Origin: Megachile rotundata
Taxonomy: Eukaryota; Arthropoda; Insecta; Hymenoptera; Megachilidae
Reading direction: 5' to 3'
Assembly: GCF_050947335.1 (NCBI RefSeq)
Contig: NW_027474118.1
Span: 1 to 64,000, forward strand
Length of the DNA stretch: 64,000 nucleotides
Numbering within the stretch: position 1 is the first letter of the stretch; every line of letters begins with the position of its first letter. This document shows, piece after piece, positions 16,501 to 24,842 of this stretch. Under the pieces are notes generated by a model. It worked only from the letters and a program-made list of their open reading frames with translations. It had not been told where the DNA came from and made no database searches. The translations under genes were made by a program, and so were the position numbers.

Positions 16501-19063
16501 ATATTATTAGCCATATTATGCTTATATTATCGATAGAACGACAATTACTATACTTGTGACTCTTATTATTATCAATCTATCTCATATTATTAGCCGGATT
16601 ATGCTTATATGATCGATAGAATGACAATTACTATACTTATTCCTCTTACTATTACCAATCTAACTCATATAATTAGCCATATTATGCTTATATGATCGAT
16701 TGAACGAAGATTGCTGTACTTATTACTCTTAATATTACCAATCTAACTCATATTATTAGCCATATTATGCTTATATTATCGGTAGAACGACAATCACTAT
16801 ACTTGGTACTCTTATTATTACCAATCTAACTCATATTATTAGACATATTATGCTTATATGATCGATTGAACGACAATTTCTAAACCTGTTACTTTCATTA
16901 TTATCTATCTAACTCATATTATTAGCCATATTAAGCTTATATGATCGATAGAACGACAATTACTATACTTATTACTCTTAGTATTATCAATCTAACTCAC
17001 ATTATTAGCCGTATTATGCTTATATTATCGATAGAACGACAATTACTATACTTGTTACTCTTATTATTATCAATCTAACTCATATTATTAACCATATTAT
17101 GCTTATATTATCGATAGAACGACAATTACTATACTTGTTACTCTTATTATTATCATCTAACTCATATTATTAACCATATTATGCTTATATTATCGATAGA
17201 ACGGCAATTACTATACTTGTTACTCTTATTATTATCAATCTAACCCATATTATTAGCCATATTATGCTTATATGATCGATAGAGCGACAATTACTATACT
17301 TATTACTCTTATTATTATCAATCTAACTCATATTATTAGCCATATTATGCTTATATGATCGATAGAACGACAATTACTATACTTGTTACTCTTATTATTA
17401 TCAATCTAACTCATATTATTGGCCATATTATGTGGATATGATCGATAGGACGACAATTACTATACTTGTTACTCTTATTATTATCAATCTAACCCATATT
17501 ATTAACCATATTATGCTTATATGATCGATAGAGCGACAATTACTGTACTTATTACTCTTATTATTACCAATCTAACTCATATTATTAGCCATATTATGCT
17601 TATATTATCGATAGAACGACAATTACTATACTTGTTACTCTTATTATTATCAATCTAACTCATATTATTGGCCATATTATGTGGATATGATCGATAGGAC
17701 GACAATTACTATACCCATTACTCTTATTATTATCAATCTAACTCATATTATTAACCATATTATGCAGATATGATCGATAGAACGACAATTACTATACTTA
17801 TTACTCTTAGTATTATCAATCTAACTCATATTATTAGCCATATTATACTTATATTATCGATAGAACGACAATTACTATACTTGTTACTCTTATTATTATC
17901 AGTCTAACTCATATTATTGGCCATATTATGTGGATATGATCGATAGGACGACAATTACTATACCCATTACTCTTATTATTATCAATCTAACTCATATTAT
18001 TAGCCATACTATGCTTATATGATCGATTGAACGAAGATTACTGTACTTATTATTCTTATTATTACCAATCTAACTCATATTATTAGCCATATTATGCTTA
18101 TATTATCGATAGAACGACAATTACTATACTTGTTACTCTTATTATTATCAATCTAACTCATATTATTAGCCATATTATGCTTATATAATCGATTGAACGA
18201 CAATTTCTAAACCTGTTACTTTCATTATTATCAATCTAACCCATATTATTAGCCATATTATGCTTATATGATCGATAGAGCGACAATTACTATACTTATT
18301 ACTCTTATTATTACCAATCTAACTCATATTATTAGCCATATTATGCTTATATTATCGATAGAACGACAATTACTATACTTGTTACTCTTATTATTATCAA
18401 TCTAACTCATATTATTGGCCATATTATGTGGATATGATCGATAGGACGACAATTACTATACCCATTACTCTTATTATTATCAATCTAACTCATATTATTA
18501 GCCATATTATGCTTATATTATCGATAGAGCGACAATTACTATACTTGTTACTCTTATTATTATCAATCTAACTCATATTATTAACCATATTATGCTTATA
18601 TTATCGGTAGAACGACAATTACTATACTTGTTACTCTTATTATTATCAATCTAACTCATATTATTGGCCATATTATGTGGATATGATCGATAGAACGACA
18701 ATTACTATACTTATTACTCTTATTATTATCAATCTAACTCATATTATTAGCCATATTATGCTTATATGATCGATAGAACGACAATTGCTATACTTGTTAC
18801 TCTTATTATTATCAATCTATCTCATATTATTAGCCGGATTATGCTTATATGATCGATAGAATGACAATTACTATACTTATTCCTCTTACTATTACCAATC
18901 TAACTCATATAATTAGCCATATTATGCTTATATGATCGATTGAACGAAGATTGCTGTACTTATTACTCTTAATATTACCAATCTAACTCATATTATTAGC
19001 CATATTATGCTTATATTATCGATAGAACGACAATTACTATACTTGTTACTCTTATTATTATCA

Positions 19064-19067
19064 ATCT
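19064..19067. repeat. Target-site duplication, left copy (ATCT)
   Basis: ATCT directly precedes the LTR terminus TGTAAC and is repeated right after the other terminus at 28364-28367. Joining the flanks with a single ATCT gives the normal monomer TATCAATCTAACTCAT. Because the element ends in A and the base before ATCT is A, a 5-bp duplication AATCT cannot be formally excluded. Confidence 0.93.
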
Positions 19068-19249
19068 TGTAACGTAGCCGTTTCCTCCACCCGCGTTGCT
19101 AGGCAGCGCGGTGGAGTACGCGGCTCACGGGCCCCCTTGTGCCGGACGCTTTAGCGCGCCAGGGTTGACGCGAGGGGGCCGATCGCGGAAGGAAGGGGAC
19201 TGGTCGCGGGTTGAGAAAGAACACGGTGTTTCGCTCTTAACTATGCCTA

Positions 19250-19255
19250 TTTATT
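19250..19255 (-). terminator. Candidate polyadenylation signal AATAAA in 3' LTR
   Basis: The plus strand reads TTTATT here, so the element-sense strand reads AATAAA. It lies about 187 nt from the LTR's 3' end, a reasonable place for the end of R. The same hexamer is in the 5' LTR at 27087-27092. No transcript data are available, so the cleavage point and the R/U5 border are unknown. Confidence 0.5.
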
Positions 19256-19850
19256 ATCCTATATATTCCCCGACGAGCTGGGCCCTGGTCCGCCGGTGGC
19301 GTCGCGGGCGGCGGAGTTGCCGGTGGAGGCGCCGTTGCCTCCGCAGTCTTCGGTTTCTACAATTATAATCGGTTCGTGTTAGTCGGTCGGTGTTACAGAA
19401 TAGCGGCGGCGGCGGCGCGGTTCTTACAGGCTAACGCAATATAATATAATCTTACATGCTACGCTTGTACAATAGAGTCTTACCTACTATCCTTACATAC
19501 TACGCTATCCCTATTCTTACACTCTATCTTACAAACTATACTCGGCGGCGCTCGCGGTCCGGTCGGTCGGTCGGTCGGTCGAGGGGAACGCCTCGCGGAG
19601 TACGGGTCGGTTGCGGCACGCGTTCGCGGGTCGGTCGGAGGAACTTCTCGCGGCGTTCGCGGTTCGGACGGAGAGAACAGCGCGCGGAGTTCGCGGTACG
19701 GTTTCGCGGGTTTCGCGGTCCTTATATCTACGGTTCGGCGCGATTGAGAGGAGGAAGGAGGGAGAGTAAAGTACACGGGGTAAGTGGCCAGTTCTGGCCT
19801 TGCCTTTCTCTTATTAAGACCGAGAGTGTTCCTGTTACTGGCTCTTGCCT

Positions 19851-20322
19851 CCACGGTCTGGCAGGCGTCACGCTGTGGGTTACCCTCCAACGTAACGACT
19901 ACCCCCGGCTTGCCTTCCTCGAGGGCTATCCACGAGGCCGGACAAGGCGGTTGACCGTTGGCGCGGCCAGCCTCGGCGCGTGGGCAACCCTCCACGCCGA
20001 TGCAGGCCTCCAGTCCTCTCGGCCCGAGGCTACCATCGGACCAGGAAGACCTTACTGCCGGGGAGGACCTCTGAGAGCGTCCCTGGAGTTGGCTCTACCC
20101 TCCACGATCTGGCAGGCGTCACGCTGTGGGCTATCTCCCCAACGTAACGACTACCCACGGCTTACCTTCCCCGAGGGCTACCCACGGGGTCGGACAAGTC
20201 GGTTGACCGTTGGCGCGGCCAGTCTCGGCGCACGGGTTACCCTCCACGCCGATACTGGCCTCCAGTCCTCCCAGTCCGGGGCTATCGTCGGACCAGGAAG
20301 ACCTTATTGCCTTGGAGAGGAT
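19851..20322. repeat. Tandem duplication inside the LTR (about 220-bp units, 251-bp period)
   Basis: The segment from 19851 (CCACGGTCTGGCAGGCGTCA) to about 20070 is repeated with moderate divergence from 20102 to about 20322 (CCACGATCTGGCAGGCGTCA). Both copies contain AACGTAACGACTACCC, GGTTGACCGTTGGCGCGG and CCAGGAAGACCTTA. The corresponding copies in the 5' LTR start near 27689 and 27940. The divergence between units within one LTR far exceeds that between LTRs, so the duplication predates this insertion. It lies in U3 in element orientation. Confidence 0.9.
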
Positions 20323-20438
20323 CTCCGAAGAGATCCTTTCGGGGCCGAAGCCCCGGGCCAACTCGATCGATCACGCGATCGATCGCTATCTAAGTAGTAT
20401 CGGGTCGCGGTGGGTGGTCTCGGTGGGGGGTCCCCACC
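20318..20438. other. Cluster of four hairpins in U3
   Basis: Four consecutive palindromes. AGGATCTC/GAGATCCT with loop CGAA spans 20318-20337. CGGGGC/GCCCCG with loop CGAA spans 20340-20355. CGATCGATC/GATCGATCG with a 4-base loop spans 20364-20385. GGTGGGG/CCCCACC with loop GGT spans 20422-20438. All stems are perfect. The equivalent region of the 5' LTR is 28156-28276. Function is unknown. As they lie in probable U3, binding sites or cruciforms fit better than RNA structures of the genomic transcript, unless U3 is transcribed. Confidence 0.75.
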
Positions 20439-20446
20439 TCGCGGTG

Positions 20447-20502
20447 CGCGGCTGACGGTGCGCGGTTGACGGAGCGCGGCTGACGGAGCGCGGCTGACGG
20501 AA
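20447..20502. repeat. Four 14-bp tandem units near the U3 end
   Basis: Four tandem copies of CGCGG(C/T)TGACGG(T/A)(G/A) at 20447-20460, 20461-20474, 20475-20488 and 20489-20502, just inside the U3 terminus. The copy in the 5' LTR is 28285-28340. Short tandem repeats at this position often act as enhancer modules in LTRs; that role here is inference. Confidence 0.8.
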
Positions 20503-20525
20503 CGGCTCGTGACGTATTCGTCACA

Positions 20526-20540
20526 CCCCCCTCCTCCTCC
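20526..20540 (-). other. Polypurine tract for plus-strand priming
   Basis: On the element strand this is GGAGGAGGAGGGGGG, 15 uninterrupted purines ending exactly at the first base of the 3' LTR. That placement and composition are those of the RNase H-resistant primer for plus-strand cDNA synthesis in LTR retroelements. Confidence 0.92.
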
Positions 20541-20584
20541 GGGGAGACCAAGGTAAAGGACCTTGGTCGACAAATAACTTACAA

Positions 20585-21271
20585 CTAAATAACAAAAGAT
20601 CTCGCATACCTTAGAACTAAATATTTACAATATGAAAAATTCTCGGTATATACCTCGGGTGCCTGCCGGAATTCGAGTATTTTTCCGGTCGGGTCCATTA
20701 AGATAGTCCAACGGCGCCCATTGGACATCTTGCGGTGGCGTCGGAGGCCCAGGGGCAGTTGGTGGACGCTCCCGTCCGGCAACGTGACCTCCACCGTAGG
20801 TCTTCGGCCGGGCGCGTCTGGTGCCCTGATGATTGGCGCAGCGGTGGGCGGTCGTGCTGGTTCCGGTGCCTCGGGTACCATGAGGCACGGGAGAGACGGC
20901 GTCGGTGGGGCCGGTCCAGGCTGCAGAGCGGCTATGGTGGCCGGTGTCCTGGTGGACGGTGGCTTTGGCTCCCTATCTCCGGGGGCGATGGGCGCTCGTG
21001 TCCTCCTTGCGGGGATGTACTCCCCTGCCGGTGGCTTCGCCTTTGGCGTCGGAATTCGCCTTGGTGCTGTGCGCTTCCTTTTGCTCGGCTCCATGTTTCG
21101 CCGTCGACTGCGCTCGATGTGCCGTGAATCCTGGCGAATCTGCCGTCGTTCCTCTGGCGTCAGGGAGCAGGGGTCTTCGCGTAATTTCTCGCGGGTGCGA
21201 GTTCGCGCGATCGCTGCGTCGATCTCCCGCCGCACCGCCGAGAAGTCCCATGCTCCGCTGTTGTCTGCCAT
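20585..21271 (-). CDS. ORF3, unknown 228-aa accessory protein of the retrotransposon
   Basis: An open frame of 228 codons with a true ATG at 21271 and TAG at 20585-20587, ending only about 45 nt before the polypurine tract. It overlaps the last 99 codons of pol by 299 nt in another frame. The N-terminal 70 residues are highly charged and probably helical (repeated Arg/Glu, many RR and RKR clusters resembling nuclear-localisation signals). The middle (about 70-150) is Pro/Arg-rich and likely disordered. The C-terminal part contains VEVTLPDGSVHQLPLGL and RRWTILMDPTGKILEF, which look like a small beta-rich fold. No signal peptide, membrane helix or furin-like site is seen, so it does not look like an env. 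I do not recognise a family. Expression would need splicing, reinitiation or a further frameshift. It could also be a chance frame over the basic pol tail, but the non-overlapping 130 codons remain open and protein-like. Confidence 0.6.
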   Translation of the reverse strand: MADNSGAWDFSAVRREIDAAIARTRTREKLREDPCSLTPEERRQIRQDSRHIERSRRRNMEPSKRKRTAPRRIPTPKAKPPAGEYIPARRTRAPIAPGDREPKPPSTRTPATIAALQPGPAPPTPSLPCLMVPEAPEPARPPTAAPIIRAPDAPGRRPTVEVTLPDGSVHQLPLGLRRHRKMSNGRRWTILMDPTGKILEFRQAPEVYTENFSYCKYLVLRYARSFVI

Positions 21272-24200
21272 CCTGTGCTTGTCTGCTCGCTTGCGTTCGT
21301 TGTCTTGTCTTCGGCTCGATGTTGACTGATGATCCTGTCGTCGGGCTGCCAGGCTTTATATCCTGCCCTGGGTCTTGGGGGGGGATCCCCACCCCTTCCA
21401 CAGGTTTCAGGTCTCGTATATGTATATGAGCTACCCTCTTTCCCCTCAAGTTCTTGAGGTCGTAGATGACTGGAGAGACTTTGCGTATGACTTCGAAGGG
21501 TCCCTCGTATTTCTCTACGAGTTTGGCGTTGCGCGCCTCCGCCTTATTCGAGAGGACGTGCGTACGTTTCCAAACTTGCTCGCCGATCCGTGGTTGCCAA
21601 TCGCGACGTCGGAGATTGTAGTATTTCTGCTGTCTTTGGAATTCTTGCGCGAGTCGAACTCTTGCCAATTCGTATGTCTCCTTCAGCTGGGTGAGTCGTC
21701 GCTCCCATGTCCCTGCGACTGGCCGGCGGTTTTCTTGTTGGAGGGTGCCTGGTGGAGTGAACTCTCGTCCGGTATTCAGGAAAGCTGGCGTATGTCCTGT
21801 CGCTTCGTGGCGGGCGGTGTTATACGCAAACGCGAGTTCTGGCAATCGCTGGTCCCAGTTCCGTTGTGTCCGGCCGACGAACTGACCAATCATAGTTTTT
21901 ATGACTCGATTGGCTCGTTCAACTGGATTGCATTGCGGTGCATACGGCGGAGTACGGCGGTGCTGGATCGCGCTTTCCTTGAGCGCGCGGGTAAACTCGT
22001 GGCTGACGAACTGGCGGCCGTTGTCCGTGACGATTGTTCGTGGGCATCCGTGTCGTAAAATGACCAATTCATTAAGGGCCTTCACAATGGCGTTTGCGGT
22101 GGCTTTCTTCAGTGGGCGAAGTTCGATCCACTTCGTAAACCGATCTTGGAAAACCAGTAGCGTTGTGTTCCCATTGGTTGACCGTGGAAGTGGTCCTACG
22201 AGATCGGCGGAGACCATCTCCCATGGTTGCTGGACATTGGTCGGCTGCATTCCTCCTGGGAGAGTCTGCTGTTGCGCCTTGAATTTCTGGCAGCTGCGAC
22301 ATTCCCGGACATATTTTGTAGCTTCTCGCAGCATTCCTGGCCAGTAATAGATTCGTGCTAGTCGAGCTAAAGTCTTGGCGATCCCTAGGTGTCCTGCCGT
22401 AGGGTCATCGTGCGCCTCTTGAAGTACCCGGGCTCGATCTTCTTTGGCTACACACAGCTTCCATGGCTCGTTGGAATCTTGTTCGTTGAAGTCCAGTGTG
22501 TGTAGAATGTGGCGGTACAGGCGTCCATCCTCGATTCTGTAATCCGGGTATTCCTCAGGATGCTGTGTTACCCCTTGGAGATGATTATTGTACCATGAGC
22601 ATTTGAACGGTCCACTCATTTCGCATGTGGCGTGTGGTTGACGTGAGAGTGCGTCCGCCACGGTGTTGTCCGGTCCTTTTCGGTAGCGAATTTCGAAGTC
22701 CCATTGTCCAAGCTCCAGGGCCCATCGGGCGAGTCTGCCAGAAGGGTTGTCGATCTTCTCTAGCCACTTCAGAGACTGGTGGTCGGTCATGACGATGAAG
22801 TGGTTTCCCTCCAAGTAGTGGCGCATCTTCCAGATGCCCCATCGGACTGCCAGGCACTCCAACTCGGTCGTGGAGTAGTTACGCTCCGCCTGAGTGAGTG
22901 TCCGGCTTGCATAGGCGATGACTCGTTCTCCTTCTTCGTCTTCCTGGGTGAGAACGGCTCCCAAGCCGTCCAGGCTTGCGTCGGTTTGAAGGACGAAGGT
23001 GAGGTCCCAATTTGGTACGGCTAGAACTGGCGCCTCCGTGAGTCTTCGTCGTAGTTCTTCGAAGGCCCGTTGCTGCGGTTCTTCCCACGACCATTTGACT
23101 TTCTTCTTCAGGAGTTGGGTCAGTGGAGCAGCAGTCTGGGAGACATCTCGTAAAAATCGCCTGTACCATGACAATAGTCCGAGGAATCGGCGGAGTTCCT
23201 TCAAGTTGGTGGGTGGAGGCAACTCCGCGACGGCGGCTACTTTGTCAGGATCGGTTCGGAGGCCTTGCTGGTCAACCAGGTGTCCGAGATATTTTAGGCT
23301 CGTCCTCGCGAATTGGCATTTTTCCCAGTTCGGTCGCAGCTTCGCGGCTCGAAGTCGGTGGAGTACCTCGGTCAGGACTCGGAGGTGATCTTCAAAGGTG
23401 GTCGTGACGATCACAATATCGTCCAGGTAGGCGAATGCGTGAGGAGCCATTTCGGGAGTTATTACTCGATCGAGGAGTCTCTGGAAGGTGGAGGGTGCGG
23501 AGTGGAGTCCGAAGGGCATTACCGTGAACTCCATGAGTCCACGGCCAGGGACGGTAAAGGCGGTCAACGGTTGACTTTCTGGCGTGAGTGGTACCTGCCA
23601 GTAGCCGTTTTTGAGGTCGATGGTCGGCAGATATTTTGCCCCGCGCAGCTTGTCCAGTGTTGCGTTGACCTGTGGTAAGGGGTAAGCGTCTTTCTGCGTG
23701 ACGTTGTTTAATCTGCGGAAATCGACGCAGAATCGGTATTCTCCGTTCTTCTTTTTCGCCATCACGATCGGTGAGCTCCATGGACTGCTGGATGGTTGTA
23801 TTACCCCTTCGTCTAGCATCTTCTGTACTTCGGCGTCGATCAGGCGCTGCATGGTGGGGTTACGGGGCCGATAACGTTGTTTTATCGGCGTCGGATCTTC
23901 TAGCCGGATTTCATGCTTGATCAACGGTGTGGGTCCTTTAACCTCTTCGAACCTCCGCTTCTCCCGGGCGATGATCTGATCCAGACGTTTCAGTTGTTGT
24001 TCTGAGGCCTCGATTAAACCGCTGGTTACTGCAATGGCGTGGGTTTCTTGAGCCGTAGGTTCTTCGTGCTCCTTTCCGCAATCTATAATGGACTGATCAT
24101 ATAACCAGACCTTGAGTTGTAGTTTGCGGAGGATGTCCATCCCCAGCACCATGCTGTATGCCAGGTTTGGCATCTCGTAGAATAGATGATTTTGCCGTGC

Positions 24201-24842
24201 CCCGTGGATGATGACCTCCCCTTGGTAGCTGTTCTTGGTCGGTATGTATTCTCCGTTGGCCAGGGCGGTCACTAAGTTGTGTCGGTGTCTCCTCCACCCG
24301 GACTCGCGGCAGATCTGTGCGGTTCGCTGGTCAATGTACGAGGAGACTGCTCCGGTGTCCAGGAGCGCGGGCACGGTCTTTTCACCTATCTGTACGTCCA
24401 GTATCAGTCGGTCTTTCTGGTCAGTTGTTTTAACGGGGTCTGGTCGGTCGGCTTCCTGACTAATGGTCGGTGTCGGTCGGACGGATTTTCGGTTAGTTGT
24501 CGGTTCTAATTGTTTTTGTGGGTCTTCGGTGTCTGGTTTTGGTAGGACGGTTTTCAGGTTATTAGTCGGTTCTGGTCGGACGGTTTTCTGGTTCTTCGTC
24601 GGTTCTTGTCGGACGGTTTTTTCCAATCGCGTCGGCTGACTGCGATGGGCTATTACGGCAGCGGAGTGCTCCTGCTGCTTTAACGCTGGGGCCGGGTTCC
24701 CCCGGCCCTTTTGGAGTTTCCCGGCTTGTTGCAAGGGCAGTCGCGGCTTAACGTGCCTTCCTTTCCGCAACGGGCACAGAAAATGATGTAGCGGTTCTGA
24801 CATTGAAGTCGGTTGTGCCCCCGTTGGCCGCAACGCCAGCAA
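20973..24842 (-). CDS. pol: Pol polyprotein (protease, RT, RNase H, integrase), -1 frame to gag
   Basis: A frame of 1,289 codons with no internal stop. Its first codon is TTG, so it has no convincing start of its own. Translation most likely enters from gag by -1 frameshift at 24722-24716, giving about 1,247 pol residues (from residue 43 here). Residues 70-130 are a repetitive Lys/Thr/Val/Pro linker. The aspartic protease motif DTGA is at 162-165. Reverse transcriptase spans about 320-510, with D409 and YLDD at 472-475. RNase H spans about 610-735, with D621, E660, D687 and D730. Integrase has the zinc-binding H811, H818, C848 and C851, the catalytic core residues D880, D940 and E975, then a GPY/F module (GPF at 1114-1116). 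No chromodomain follows. The tail 1150-1289 is basic and low in complexity and overlaps ORF3. Domain order is that of Ty3/gypsy. All key residues are present, so the enzymes look functional. The product would act in the cytoplasmic particle, with integrase then acting in the nucleus. Confidence 0.96.
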   Translation of the reverse strand: MLALRPTGAQPTSMSEPLHHFLCPLRKGRHVKPRLPLQQAGKLQKGRGNPAPALKQQEHSAAVIAHRSQPTRLEKTVRQEPTKNQKTVRPEPTNNLKTVLPKPDTEDPQKQLEPTTNRKSVRPTPTISQEADRPDPVKTTDQKDRLILDVQIGEKTVPALLDTGAVSSYIDQRTAQICRESGWRRHRHNLVTALANGEYIPTKNSYQGEVIIHGARQNHLFYEMPNLAYSMVLGMDILRKLQLKVWLYDQSIIDCGKEHEEPTAQETHAIAVTSGLIEASEQQLKRLDQIIAREKRRFEEVKGPTPLIKHEIRLEDPTPIKQRYRPRNPTMQRLIDAEVQKMLDEGVIQPSSSPWSSPIVMAKKKNGEYRFCVDFRRLNNVTQKDAYPLPQVNATLDKLRGAKYLPTIDLKNGYWQVPLTPESQPLTAFTVPGRGLMEFTVMPFGLHSAPSTFQRLLDRVITPEMAPHAFAYLDDIVIVTTTFEDHLRVLTEVLHRLRAAKLRPNWEKCQFARTSLKYLGHLVDQQGLRTDPDKVAAVAELPPPTNLKELRRFLGLLSWYRRFLRDVSQTAAPLTQLLKKKVKWSWEEPQQRAFEELRRRLTEAPVLAVPNWDLTFVLQTDASLDGLGAVLTQEDEEGERVIAYASRTLTQAERNYSTTELECLAVRWGIWKMRHYLEGNHFIVMTDHQSLKWLEKIDNPSGRLARWALELGQWDFEIRYRKGPDNTVADALSRQPHATCEMSGPFKCSWYNNHLQGVTQHPEEYPDYRIEDGRLYRHILHTLDFNEQDSNEPWKLCVAKEDRARVLQEAHDDPTAGHLGIAKTLARLARIYYWPGMLREATKYVRECRSCQKFKAQQQTLPGGMQPTNVQQPWEMVSADLVGPLPRSTNGNTTLLVFQDRFTKWIELRPLKKATANAIVKALNELVILRHGCPRTIVTDNGRQFVSHEFTRALKESAIQHRRTPPYAPQCNPVERANRVIKTMIGQFVGRTQRNWDQRLPELAFAYNTARHEATGHTPAFLNTGREFTPPGTLQQENRRPVAGTWERRLTQLKETYELARVRLAQEFQRQQKYYNLRRRDWQPRIGEQVWKRTHVLSNKAEARNAKLVEKYEGPFEVIRKVSPVIYDLKNLRGKRVAHIHIRDLKPVEGVGIPPQDPGQDIKPGSPTTGSSVNIEPKTRQRTQASRQAQDGRQQRSMGLLGGAAGDRRSDRANSHPREITRRPLLPDARGTTADSPGFTAHRAQSTAKHGAEQKEAHSTKANSDAKGEATGRGVHPRKEDTSAHRPRR

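Larger units (their letters stand above)
1..19067. repeat. 83-bp AT-rich satellite array, left block
   Basis: Uninterrupted head-to-tail array of an 83-bp monomer, about 230 copies, roughly 25% G+C. Successive ATCGAT or ATCGGT boxes fall at 7, 90, 174, 257 and 340, giving steps of 83 with occasional 84 where a base is inserted. Recurring monomer classes differ mainly in the half after the ATCGAT box (TAGAACGACAATT, TAGGACG with CCCATTAC, TTGAACGAAGATT, TAGAGCG, TAGAATG). The half around AATCTAACTCATATTATT is nearly constant. Stop codons in every frame, and a monomer length not divisible by 3, exclude coding. No gene, RNA gene or promoter is visible in this 19 kb. It is satellite DNA; centromeric or pericentromeric location is an inference. 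Confidence 0.98.
19068..20525 (-). repeat. 3' LTR (left copy)
   Basis: Long terminal repeat of 1,458 bp, starting TGTAACG and ending GTCACA on the plus strand, so the element-sense strand reads TGTGAC...TTACA. It is the downstream LTR because the polypurine tract abuts its inner edge. It carries an internal 220-bp tandem duplication, a (GGTC)5 microsatellite at 19561-19580, four hairpins at 20318-20438 and four 14-bp tandem units at 20447-20502. The long plus-strand frame across it (313 codons) is antisense to the element and I do not treat it as a gene. Confidence 0.97.

Noticed and set aside
1..19067. CRISPR-like array
   Set aside because: The whole 83-bp monomer is repeated, with no constant-repeat and unique-spacer alternation, no cas genes and no leader; it is satellite DNA.
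19480..19995. 171-codon minus-strand frame in the LTR, repeated at 27318-27833
   Set aside because: Same region and same reasoning; no recognisable domain, and LTRs of this group do not normally encode proteins.
19456..20397. 313-codon plus-strand frame in the left LTR, repeated at 27294-28235
   Set aside because: It is antisense to the element, has low-complexity Arg/Gly-rich composition and runs through the internal tandem duplication. Presence in both LTRs only reflects LTR identity. GC-rich DNA has few stops by chance.
20585..21271. ORF3 as an envelope gene
   Set aside because: Position fits env, but there is no signal peptide, cleavage site or membrane helix, and 228 residues is short for an errantivirus-like envelope.
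20721..22058. Plus-strand frames of up to 227 codons opposite pol and ORF3
   Set aside because: They are shadows of the minus-strand pol and ORF3 reading frames, with no domain or promoter evidence.
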